NCBI GenBank assembly: GCA_021613535.1
Contig: CP075492.1
Location: 8,680,001 to 8,744,000 of the forward strand
From: Adineta vaga
Taxonomy: Eukaryota > Rotifera
Length of the DNA stretch: 64,000 bases
Direction: 5' to 3'
Positions 50,397-61,148 of the stretch are shown one piece after another (the first letter of the stretch is position 1; each line of letters begins with the position of its first letter). Position numbers and translations under genes: made by a program. The notes beneath the pieces are model-generated. The model saw nothing but the letters and a program-made list of their open reading frames with translations, was not told where the DNA came from and did no database searches.

Positions 50397-51579
50397 TTAA
50401 TATCCACGTTTATTATACAATAAAGCTGGATCTTCTTCAACAACTCGGCATGCAGAGACGACTTCACCATTTCGATGTTGTTCATTTGGATAAGTAGTAC
50501 ATGGTATCGAAGTTGAACACGGATCGAAATCTCGACAATAAGATCGTTCATATGGAAATAATGAAATACCATTTCGAGAAAGCGCAATATTAATATGACG
50601 AATATCATCGAGTGTAAACGTTCCCACAGCTCGGGAAGGATAATCGGGATAATGATGACTACTAGAAGAACGGGGAATAGGACGAGATGAAGATGATGAT
50701 GATGGTACACATGGATCATAATCGTATTCATTGGTAAAGGTAGATGATGGAACATCTTGTCGAGTTATTTGACTGACAATACCTGTATGACGTCGTTCAC
50801 GCTCCAAACATTCACGTAGACAATGTTCGAATTGTGAAAAAGTACCGGTACCCAAATAAGAAACAGGTCCGCCATGAGACGCAACTTTTTCAAATGTACT
50901 TTCTCGTTCACTTGGTATGCCTGACTGTGGAGTAAATCTTGGTGGTGTTGGTCGATTTGCTACAGTATCTCCTTCATTAATTCGCACACTTGGTCCTGGC
51001 GGTGTCGGTTTTGATGCTGAATTTGTTGTTGGTGATTCATTAGTAATACGTTTTGCATAACTATTCTGTTGATCTGGTGTAACACGACGTAGAGCTGGTT
51101 TTGGAAAAGTTCGATCACTAGATATATCTAATCTACCCAGACCACCGATAGTTGGTCTTGAAGTTGTTTCATAACGTCCATTACTTTGTCCTGAGGTATT
51201 GACAGTTGTTCCCTTTGTTGATGGCTGAGATGTAGACGATGCAGGAGGTACAAGAGGAGTAGGTGGTGTTGGTAGTACTTGGTCTAAAAAGTATTCAAAA
51301 AAATGACATATATTTCTATTTCATAAAAGATAAATTAAGCCTACTTGAAGGACCTATTGGTTTTGAATAGACATAATCATTTTTTGATCGATTTGGAAAA
51401 CGATGTCTTAGTGCAGATATATATTGGTCCTGGGCTGGAAGAGGTGGTCCATCATTTCTTGGTTGTTCCTCGAGATCGTTCGATGGTTCTTCATACTCAT
51501 TATCATCTCGTTCATCACGATACGAACCGTTTGGTGATGTTGTTGGCGAACGTATTGATCGTCGTTCGTCGCCTAACAT
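50397..51579 (-). CDS. Disordered orphan protein with a short conserved-looking C-terminal block
   Basis: Not recognised. The ATG at 51577-51579 is chosen because a stop lies four codons upstream. Two exons are joined by an intron at about 51286-51345 (plus-strand coordinates). The product is about 370 residues. The first two thirds are Pro, Ser, Thr and Arg rich and likely disordered (for example PPTPLVPPASSTSQPS). The C-terminal third has more order: GTFSQFEHCLRECLERERRH, then VGTFTLDDIRHINIALSRNG, then FPYERSYCRDFDPCSTSIPC, ending LLYNKRGY. Several Cys pairs occur in that part. No signal peptide or membrane span. It could be a cytoskeletal or adaptor protein, but nothing in the sequence decides this. 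Confidence 0.6.
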
Positions 51580-52093
51580 CGATGACAATCACAAGAGTAA
51601 CGTAGATTTTACGTTGATGTTAATACGACGTAATAAAAGACGAAAAACCTTGAGAATAACAAAAGCTTTGTTCTCTATTTATCTCTTGTTTCTTCTTGGA
51701 TTTTTCTCTTCACCTAAAATTAACATATATAAAATAGTATTGTCTCGCAATCGATTGTAACGTCCCTGTATGATTTGGAGTAGAATGATGATAGTGTACA
51801 CATTTGCTCCGAAAAGAACGACCATGAAGTAAGTGAGCAATGAAAGCAAAATGATTGATACGCATCATAGCATTTTTGTTTCTTTCTTTCGTTTTTTTGC
51901 AATATCAACATTACTTTGATGACTACTTCAAAATATCGTCCTTCATTCTTGTTAAGAAATAACATCTGTAACATGAAGATTAGTCATCTATTTGTCAATG
52001 TATATATTTTTTTTCTTTAACTAATGTAGAGAAAAAAATCAACCAAAAACGAAGATATCATAAGTATTATTTTGACGAAAATATTTTTTTTTA
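51580..52093. other. Spacer between disordered orphan and protease
   Basis: AT-rich, no coding content apart from short chance frames. Confidence 0.5.
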
Positions 52094-53388
52094 TTAATAT
52101 TTTCTCATTACTTCGCGTATCCAATTAATATCGGCTGATACTGATGCAAATGCATTATTATGATTAACTTTCTGTGAACATTCATCAAGACCATAACTTG
52201 CTACACCAAATACATGCCATTTCCATACTGTTTGATTTCTATTCGAATGAAGACCAGCACGTACTAACAGACCAGTACCGGAATCTCCACTACAAATATT
52301 ATTTCCACGTTCATTTCTTCCACATATATGAAGATTTTTATCGATCATTAAATTTGCACAAGATCGTGGTGATATACGAAGTTTTGCTTTACGTGGTCTA
52401 TTCACTGCCGAAGAAGTCGGTGATGAATGACCCCAACCAGCAGTATATGCTAATGTACCATCATTTAATTTATCGGTTGTTTCTGGTAAACATGCCGTAT
52501 TTATTGATGATGATAATGGTACTGGTTGCGCTAATTTAATTAATGCAATATCATGAATAGGTGCAGGTGATATTCGACTAATGCGAAATTTTGGATGAAT
52601 TATATATAAAACTGGTTGTCGAACATATTCTTTACGACTAGTTCTTGAACGATCATAATGTCCCATATAGAGATTGATTCCTTCCGCTGGATAAAGACGA
52701 TTTGTTTTACTATCGAACATACAATGAGCAGCAGTTAAAATCCATTGTGGATGAATCAATGTACCACCACAAAGTGTGACAGTACGAGCATAAATACTTG
52801 CACGATTTTCAATTCGAACCTTAAATATAGTTTAAATATATATTATTTACACATAGATTAATACTTACAAGCCATGGATATTCTGCAGGACGTAGAGTAT
52901 CTTTAACACCGGTACTAATTTTTAATTGTAAAGCTTTATTCATGATTGTAGGAGTACTTTTCATTTGTCCACATTGACTAAAATCATAATGTTGAGTTGG
53001 TAGATTTTCTTCTTCAGGATCAGTACTATTTATTATTGAAATACAATGGTATCCTCCACATGGTTCAACAATCATTCGTCGTCCATTTTCAATTGTTTGA
53101 AAACTAAAGCAATTTCGGCATATGGGTATTACCTAAAAAGAAAGAATTCAAGTGCCCAAGAAAGAATCAAAGAAATGTTCTACTTTTTTTTCTTGAGGTA
53201 AAGAATATTGAAAAGGTACATGAATAACTCGTCGAGATCCATCTGGTAATGGTACAACCACTGACCATGTTGGTCCACTTGCAATCTGTTCGAAGAAAAG
53301 AAATCTTTATTGAAATAACATTGATATTCGATTGACTTACACAGCATTTAATAAATATTATGAATAGAAAATGTCTCATCATTTTCAT
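52094..53388 (-). CDS. Secreted S1-family serine protease (chymotrypsin fold)
   Basis: About 370 residues in four exons. The start at 53386-53388 gives MKMMRHFLFIIFIKCC, a signal peptide. An N-terminal region of about 85 residues (CRNCFSFQTIENGRR, CGGYHCISIINST) precedes the protease domain. Likely activation is after Lys in LQLKISTGVKD, giving an N-terminal Ile as needed for zymogen activation but ISTG in place of IVGG. The catalytic triad is complete: His in ILTAAHC, Asp in HDIALIKL and Ser in NNICSGDSGTGL. Two features are unusual: GDSGTGL where GDSGGP is normal, and Asn at the position that is Asp-189 in trypsin (four residues before the SGDS motif), so trypsin-like specificity is not expected. 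Final helix: ADINWIREVMRKY. Probably active, extracellular, specificity unknown. Confidence 0.9.
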
Positions 53389-53920
53389 ATCGGCGCGTGT
53401 GAATGTGAAGTATTTTTATACAAGAAAGGAAAAGAAGATCTATTCTATGAGTTTCTCACATTCCAACCTACACGTCAGCTTTATTCAAAAAAAAAAGGAA
53501 GGGAACGAGAAACATGTCTGTTTCAGACGTAATTCAATGCGTGTCTTGTTTTTCAATTAAAAAAAACTGAAAATGTTCTTGATATCAAACGGCAAAACAA
53601 TAGAGAATATGGCCTTCACAGCAACACATGTAAATTAAAATCAACTGTTCGATCTAGTCAAGAAAGAAAGCAAAATTCTTGTTAATCTCAGTCGTCTAAG
53701 CTTGGATTGTCGCTGATAATTGTTGGTGAAATTTTCTTCGTCGGAAGTATTATGTCAGTTATAGTTCATGACATTATATTAAATAAAAAGACACAAACGA
53801 GAGTAATTAGGATCAAAGTATCGGCTAAAGCAACTTTTTCTTGCTACATAATATCCAAACACATGGATTTCATATTTATTAAGTAAATGAAGACAAACAA
53901 GTGTAGAAAAAAAAAGAGAA
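53389..53920. other. Spacer between protease and SLC43 gene
   Basis: No supportable gene; probable promoter of the protease and 3' UTR of the transporter. Confidence 0.5.
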
Positions 53921-56000
53921 TTAAATATCATTCGAGGATTTTAATGTTTGCATTTCTTCTGCATTTATTTGTAAATGTTGATCTTTCTTCATTTTTTTCG
54001 ATCGAAAATATAAAATCCACAGTTGCACTAAATGTCCACCCATGATCAAACATAGGATTAAAATAACTAACCAAGCCTAAAATAGATTATTTTCATTTCG
54101 TACAATTGAATTTCTTCTTCGTCTTCTTAATGAAATCCTTACTCGCCAAGTATATTGAGGATCTTTTGCTAAACGTACTAAACCATACGTAGCAAAACTA
54201 ATAATTCCAGCTATTGTCCACATAACTCCAAGTAGAGAACCGATGAATTGTGGTGGAAAACTTTGAAGAGAGAGGAAAAAAAACAAATCATATATAAACA
54301 AATTTTTTAAGTGTATTCTTACACAGTAGCAATCAATGCTTGACTTCCAGCAACGAGCATTGTACGTGAAAAAAGTAAAATAGCCAAAGTGGTTAAAGCA
54401 GCACTAATTGAATTAAACATACAAACAATACAAAGTGCAATAGATGCAATCCAAGTCAATGTTTGTAATACTGATATATTCAACATTTTCTGTGAATAGC
54501 CTTGAACAGAAAACAAAGTTTTCGATTAATTAAAAACGAAAACAAATGAAACTTTAACATACCACGAGAACCTCTAAAATCCACAATCAAACCACATAAT
54601 GGAGCAATAATAATACTAGCTACAGCACTGATACTGTATAAAAACGTGTAACGAATTGCTAGAATAAGAAAAATAATAAAAAAAGCTTATCAATATGATT
54701 TTATCGATGGAATTTACTTGAAGGTTCGTTTCCTCCAGTTAAGTACATAAGCCACGGAAACCAGATAACGGGAAAAAATGAAATTGTCAATAAGAGACAA
54801 CTGAGAAAAAGTGTCACAACGATAAATAATGGGTTAGTTAAATGTCGACCTAATTTATCTTCCGATTTAGTCGCAACAACTATATAAACAAAACCAATCA
54901 AATATATTTTATTGATACAATGGTATCTTTACTAACTTTCTTGTCGAGTTGCTTTCACTTTCAATTTTGAGTCAATCCATGGAAAACGCCAATCGAGAAA
55001 AAGAAAAGCACTTCCGAGCATCAAAAATGCAAATGAAGCCCAAATAAAAGACAACGTTGAAAGGGTTACGATTCGATTATCAATTAAAACCTATAGAGAA
55101 AGAATTAATCAATATTATCATCAAAATAAGAGAATCGTGAAATTCATACTTGAAAGATTGCATACCAAATCGAACCAGCTAGTTGTGCACCTGATATCAA
55201 AGCTCTAAAATAGAAACATTACGTCTTTTTTTCTGAGTCATACAAAATAAACTGACGTCACAAGGCCTCGATTTTGTGTAAAATGTGCTGCAATACTGAA
55301 TGATGATAAAAGAGTACATATTCCAGCAAGAGATAAAGCTATTGTATGAAAGAAAATTAACCAATCACGACCTAGAAAAAAGAGATTTATTCAACATAAT
55401 GAATATTTCGAAATTCTTTGTTTACCAGGAACAGTAAAACCAAGAGATAACCAACTGATCAAATGAAACACACTATAACAATGTATAATGATAATAATCT
55501 TAATAAACTTTAAAGAAAAAATGTTTTGTTTCTACATTGCGATTAGCTTTAATGATCTCGGTCCGAAAAAATCATTAATCATTCCAATAAACACAGCCGG
55601 TAAATTATAAAATCCAATTCCCAAAGCAAAAGCAAGCTAAATTCAATAGATATCTCTAACTATCACAATCGTCTTAACTAACTTGATATTCAATAGTTCG
55701 ACCAGGACAATCTTTACTCTTCGTATTCGTTTCATCCAATACTTCTATACATTTCGATCCATAAATACCCTTTTCCTTTAATACACTGAATAAGGATGCA
55801 AATCCGAAAATACTAAAAAATAAAAGGATTATTTTATTTCTCTTTTCTTTCTGTTCATACTTTCCGGCAACGAGATTGCATTCAATCAGAATCCAAATCA
55901 ATGCAATGATTTTCAATGATGACTTAGGATCTTTCTAAAAAATTTTCAAACTTCTTCGATGTACATATGAAAAAAATTTTCCTTTTACCGTATCCATCAT
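53921..56000 (-). CDS. SLC43A3: SLC43-family major facilitator transporter
   Basis: About 480 residues over ten or so short exons. The first exon is only 12 nt (ATG ATG GAT ACG, ending near 55989), spliced in phase 0 into KDPKSSLKIIALIWILIECN. Family features are FGFASLFSVLKEKGIYG followed by a Cys-bearing outer loop, then IGFYNLPAVFIGMINDFFGP, and WLIFFHTIALSLAGICTLL. Next are FTQNRGLVTALISGAQLAGS, LFLDWRFPWI, a central cytoplasmic loop, and a C-terminal six-helix half containing IIAPLCGLIVDFRG and FPPQFIGSLLGVMWTIAGII. The tail ends MQTLKSSNDI. About 12 membrane spans in all. Vertebrate SLC43A1/A2 carry large neutral amino acids and SLC43A3 carries purine nucleobases; which applies here cannot be told, so the symbol is a nearest-family guess. 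Confidence 0.8.
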
Positions 56001-58009
56001 AAATTGACTTTGGTTAAATAACTATGAGCACGTCTTTAATGAAAACCAGATAAGAAGGAATAATAAGTTTGTGTTTTTTCTTTCTCTCTTACTATACTCA
56101 TGGCATCATTTGCACTCGTCGAGTCGAAGAGAAAAAACATTCCAAGGTCTTTATTTTTGTCTGTAGTTAGAATTCTATTCATTGTGTCTTGTAGTCAAGA
56201 TACAGAACGAAGAACGGTAGAATAGAAAGACATTCCGCATCTGAGAAAAGAAAAAGCACAGAACAGAATAGGAGCAGAAGAAAAAACAAATAATCTTATA
56301 CAATTATTGATTATTGATGTTATTATGTAAATAGTAAAAATTGAACTAAGCGGGAAAAAAAGAATACTTATCGATAAAAAATTTGATTAAGAAGATTGTT
56401 TGTTTTGTACTATCAAACTTTTTTTTCCAGTACGGATTGTTTGTTTAACCAGAAGGACGTAAAAATACTGATTAAAAAGAGAAATGCATATGAGTATGAA
56501 TAATTTTCATTCATTTTTCATCGAGTGAGAATACCAATTGAGGATGATACAGAAGAAAAAAAAACAGAAGATGTTTTTATAGTTAATGTCAACGTCACGT
56601 ATTTTGATTGGAATATATCATAAAAGAATAATGTTGTGTATGACGTACAAGTCAATTATAACTCATTATGAATAAAATAAACTTTCAATGATTGCTTTTC
56701 GAGAAAGAAAAATGATAAAACAAATGTCATTCTTATTAACAATATAAAACAATCTTCTCAAAGGAGATTGATAACTTCGGTAGATATTTATATGAATCAA
56801 ACAATCAGATCGACGAAGATACATGTGTATAATTGCTAGCTGAAAATTGTTTTCGATTGAATAATTATTTTGTTTTTTTTCGATTATCTATAATTATCAA
56901 CATCTGTAGAACCATTCGTCCTCATCTCCTGTAGTTGTCAGTTGTACATTATGTTGTGTTTCTGATACCACATTCCAATCCAAACGTCGTACTTGATTTA
57001 GATACAGTTAACATTTAGTTCTTTTAAAAAAATGGCTACTTGATTTTCGAAGGTTTGTCTCACTTTCTTTTATCCATGTTAAATAAGTGTTAAAGGATAA
57101 ATCGATTGAGAATGTTCGTACTAATAAACTTTTCTCTAGAGTCGACAATAAGTGCAAAATTCGATACTGAAATTAGACGACCTTGTAATGTAATAGTTTC
57201 AAAAGATGTTGTTCATTCTTAGTTAATACCATTCGATTTTCGTGATATAGAGTTTGAAACATCAAAAAGAAAGATCATTAACGAAACTCGCAATTGTATG
57301 TGTGATTGATTTCATATAACGAGAATTTGATAACCTATAAATACATTTCTTAGAAAACCTTGGTATATACTAATAAATTACAATAGAAATCCTTTTTGTT
57401 TTGATAAACATATTCAATAAGTCACACTCTCAAAAGTGTCAGTTTGTTTAAATTCGATATTTTTCTCTCAAAAGACTGCGTCAAATATCATGGATCAGTG
57501 TATAGACGGTGAATCTTTGGTCCATTCTCAATCGAGTAAATATTTCTCTGACCTTTTCACCCAATGTTTATATCAAACACAACCTAAGTTTTGTGCGTCA
57601 TAAATATCGTTTTTTAACACACTAATCGTGACCCTATTTGTCTGTTAGTATGCTCTAATTATATTGCCGTGAATCGTGTCATTTGATGAATCATGATTCA
57701 TTGTATATACGAAATATTATCGAAACGAAGACAGAACCTTTCACGGATCATGCTTCAATAGTTTTACGGTTAAACATATTGAGAGAAAAAAAACCCAAAG
57801 AGAACGAAAAGAAAAACGTAATTTATAACTTGGTTAGGATGTACATTATACCGGAATACATTTCAAATGTTTATCGTATTCAAATAGAAAAGAATAACAA
57901 AGTGGTGTATTGCACGTGATTATATTGCTTGGTTACTTTAGAATACGTTGAAAGATAAGAATTGTAACTTGTTATCAAAGTAAAGCTTTCTTCAATAAGA
58001 AAGTCAACA
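56001..58009. other. Intergenic region between divergent SLC43 and TRPV genes
   Basis: About 2 kb, AT-rich, with promoters of both neighbours expected. The one 78-codon plus-strand frame (57683-57919) has no homology or splice context and is probably chance. Confidence 0.5.
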
Positions 58010-60432
58010 ATGGCAGATGGTAAGAATATACATATTGTTTCATATTCAATTATGATATGACTGCAGCAGGAGACAAATCTGATGGAAGCTCGAAACAATT
58101 TGAAGTTGAAGAACAAACGGAATTAATGTACAAAGATGATACGATATGGACTGCAGTGTTTAGTGCTGATAAGAGTGCAATTGAAATGTTGATTAAAGAA
58201 GATTCTGATGTCATTAATTCACGAGGTGCTGTTGGTGAATGTCCTATTCATATGTTGTTTTTATGTGGATCAGATGCACATTTGGAAATTGCACGCGATC
58301 TTATTTTACGTTTTCCAAGCACTGTAACGCAAATTTATCATAAACCAGTTAGAATAGATTTTATTGTTATTCTAACTTCATAATTGTTGTCAATTCTTTA
58401 GATTTATTATGGTGAAAATATTCTTCATATCGCTATTGTTAAACGAAATCCAACGATGGTTGAATGGTTACTTGGTACTGAAGAATTAGAACCTTACCGT
58501 AAAGAATTATTGACAGCTCGAGCTACTGGTGATTTCTTTAAGATGTAAGTCATACTATTACTCTTATTTTCTCGATTTTGATTTTAACATTCAGAGGACA
58601 ACCATCATATTATGCAGAAAGTCCGTTAGGTTTTGCTTGCGGTACTAATCAATGGGATGTAGCAGAAATTCTATTAAAATATGGTGCAGATATGAATGTG
58701 GTAAATATATCTCTCTCATACAGAAGAATTTCTTCCTACTAATAAATTTTAGATCGATAGTAATGGTAACAATATTTTACATATGCTTGTCATTTGTAAT
58801 TTACCTGAAATCTTTGCAAAATTCAAAGCACGCTGGTTAGAACAAAAAGTATCAGTACAAATATTTGATACAATGAAGAGTCACAAGAATAAATCCAAAA
58901 AAATGAAAGAAACAAATTTATGGAATCGATTAAATGATAATAGTTTAACACCTTTAACATTAGCAGCTGATCTAAGTCGTATACAAATGTTATCATGGTT
59001 ACTAAATGAACGTAAAATTGTTCAATGGTCCTATGGAGATGTTTCATGTGTTTTACATCCACTCGATCAACTTGATATTGGTTTTCGTGATGAAGTAAAC
59101 TATCCGTTTTGTAGTTATTTTCTTTGATTTATGGAATTATTCTATTTAGGAAAAAACGCAAGCACTTAGTGTATTAGAAGTAATTATAAAAAATAATGAT
59201 GCAGAATTAGTTCATCCAATTATAACATCTTTAATTGATAAAAAATGGAAACATTTTGTTCATCGTGTACTTGTTAAACGATTTACGATAACCTTCATCT
59301 ATTTGATAATTTTTCTTCTAACAACAATTCTAGAACAATCGCGACCAGAAAAAGTAATTTTATAATATATTTAATTATTTATTTGATATATTTCTAGTCA
59401 GAAGAAGGAGAAGAAGAAAATGATGAAGTAGCAACAGCAGATTTCGAGAAGTCGGAGTCAACTCGGCGAATCTTCTGTGCTATTGGTCATGTGATTGTAA
59501 TAGCTGGTGCTCTGTTCAAAGCTGGACGTGAACTTAGAGAGATATCTACAATGGGTTTACGAAATTATTTGAATACTACGGTAGATCATCTTCTCGAAAT
59601 GAACTGTCACTAATCTGATTGATTTTTCGATTTAGGGATCTATTTTCCTTGAAAATTGTCTAGCATCTTCATTTTGTATTTGCATTATTATTGTTCAAAT
59701 TCTTCGATTATTTGCTATGGAGAATGATGCAGTCATTCTTGCCTTTGCATCTCTTCTCGGCTGGGGTTATATGTTCTTTTTTACAATGCCATTTCGATTT
59801 ACAGGTCCATTTGTAATCATGATCTATAAAATGTTATTTAATGACGTATTACGATTTTGTATAATTTATACGATATTTCTTGCTGGCTTTTCACAATCAT
59901 TCTTCGTATTATTTAATGAAAATGGTAAAGTACACAAGAAAACAAAACGAATGATTTAGTTAAAGATTTTCATTCATTTAGGTTTTCATGGTTATATGAC
60001 AACGATTAAACAATGTTTTCTAGGTTTATTGGGTGATTTTGATTTAGACTTTTATATCGAAGGAACACATCCATTTATCAGTGTCTCACTTCTAATCTTC
60101 TATGTCGTAGTTGTAACAATTCTTCTATTAAATTTACTCGTTGCCATGATGGGTGATACATATGCAGATGTAAAAAAAAGTGCAAAGAAACTTTGGTTTG
60201 TTATATGTACACTAAATAAATTCTAGTTCTTTGTTTCTTTTTTTTTCTATTTATTAGGCATCTGGAAAGAGCACGTATTGCATTAGATGTCGAAAATAAT
60301 ATGTCAGCAAACGAACGAAAACTAAAAGCGCATAAATATTGGGTTGATGTTCAAGGAGAACGTTATTTACAAGTTGAACAAGTGAATAATACACTTTTCG
60401 AAACGAAAGATGATGAAGAAGATGATGATTAA
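58010..60432 (+). CDS. TRPV-type cation channel
   Basis: Sensory or calcium-permeable channel. Exon 1 is 10 nt (58010-58019, MAD plus one base) and joins at 58070 to GDKSDGSSKQ. The N-terminal half has about five to six ankyrin repeats (SRGAVGECPIHMLFL, YGENILHIAIVKRN, SPLGFACGTNQWDVAEILL, DSNGNNILHMLVICN, NSLTPLTLAADLSR). Six membrane helices follow, from HFVHRVLVKRFTITFIYLII to LLIFYVVVVTILLLNLLVAM. The pore loop is GYMTTIKQCFLGLLGDFDLD, with LLGD where TRPV1 has MGD. The TRP helix region is MMGDTYADVKKSAKKLWHLE. The C terminus is short and acidic (TKDDEEDDD). Total about 700 residues, normal for TRPV, in the OSM-9/Inactive or Nanchung part of the family or a rotifer-specific branch. A poly(A) signal lies at 60503-60508. 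Confidence 0.93.
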
Positions 60433-60502
60433 AAGAACAAAAGCTCATGAATACATAATCATACGATTTTATAAATCGATTATTTAATTTTTATCTAGTA
60501 TG

Positions 60503-60508
60503 AATAAA
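60503..60508 (+). terminator. Poly(A) signal of the TRPV gene
   Basis: AATAAA about 70 nt after the TRPV stop codon and 50 nt before the convergent LSM10 stop. Confidence 0.6.
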
Positions 60509-60558
60509 TAATGTATGTAAAGAATGTTTATTTTAAAAACAAATCTAATATCTGAACA

Positions 60559-60972
60559 TCAATCATAATAATTCTCTGGACGAAGTGGTGGTAAATTCCT
60601 TTCATATTCTCTTCCTTTTCTCACATGCATTTTCTTCTGTCCACCACCGACGATTTCGTTAGGTTTGGGATTCATTTGTTTTATATCTTGTCGTATTGTT
60701 TCCATAACATCGATATCATCTGGTATGCGAACATATCGAACATTTGTATATCGAATATAGAGACGATGAAATGATATAGGTTTATGAATTGGTCGAGACA
60801 TTGTCACTTGAGATAATTGAATATTATGATTAACATCAATATCAATAAGAATACCGACAAGCATAATACCACCATAAAGATCAATTTGTGTTCGTTGTCC
60901 AATAAGACATCGAAGAAATCCGAGTAATGTTCGACAAGATTCTTTTTTATATTTTCGATTTAAATTCGACAT
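60559..60972 (-). CDS. LSM10: U7 snRNP Sm-like protein LSm10
   Basis: Part of the U7 snRNP, which cleaves replication-dependent histone pre-mRNAs that have a 3' stem-loop. The Sm1 motif region reads CRTLLGFLRCLIGQRTQIDL and GGIMLVGILIDIDVNHNIQL, and Sm2 reads FHRLYIRYTNVRYVRIPDDI. NVRYVRIPDD is nearly identical to the NVRYVHIPDD that marks LSm10 as distinct from SmD1. The protein is 137 residues with a basic, Pro/Tyr-ending tail (NLPPLRPENYYD), a little longer than the human 123. Coded by one exon; a strong acceptor (CCATACAG) ends 2 nt before the ATG. It lies 176 nt downstream of ERLEC1 on the same strand. Confidence 0.88.
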   Translation of the reverse strand: MSNLNRKYKKESCRTLLGFLRCLIGQRTQIDLYGGIMLVGILIDIDVNHNIQLSQVTMSRPIHKPISFHRLYIRYTNVRYVRIPDDIDVMETIRQDIKQMNPKPNEIVGGGQKKMHVRKGREYERNLPPLRPENYYD

Positions 60973-60974
60973 AT

Positions 60975-60995
60975 CTGTATGGAAGGAAAATAAAG
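60975..60995 (-). promoter_or_regulatory. Splice acceptor just upstream of LSM10
   Basis: On the minus strand a pyrimidine-rich tract ending CTTCCATACAG stops 2 nt before the LSM10 ATG. With only 176 nt between this gene and the ERLEC1 stop, a spliced-leader acceptor in a two-gene operon is the simplest reading; a 5' UTR intron remains possible. Confidence 0.5.
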
Positions 60996-61148
60996 AGAGA
61001 TTGTTTCAACATGTTTTTATTGTACGTCAAACTGAAATGAGAATTTTTGATTTTATTTCAAGTAAAACTTCATAATAAAAAATGCACAGAACAATGAACA
61101 TCACAAATTGCTGAGAGAAAATTTAAAAACAAAAAAAAAATGTGAGAT

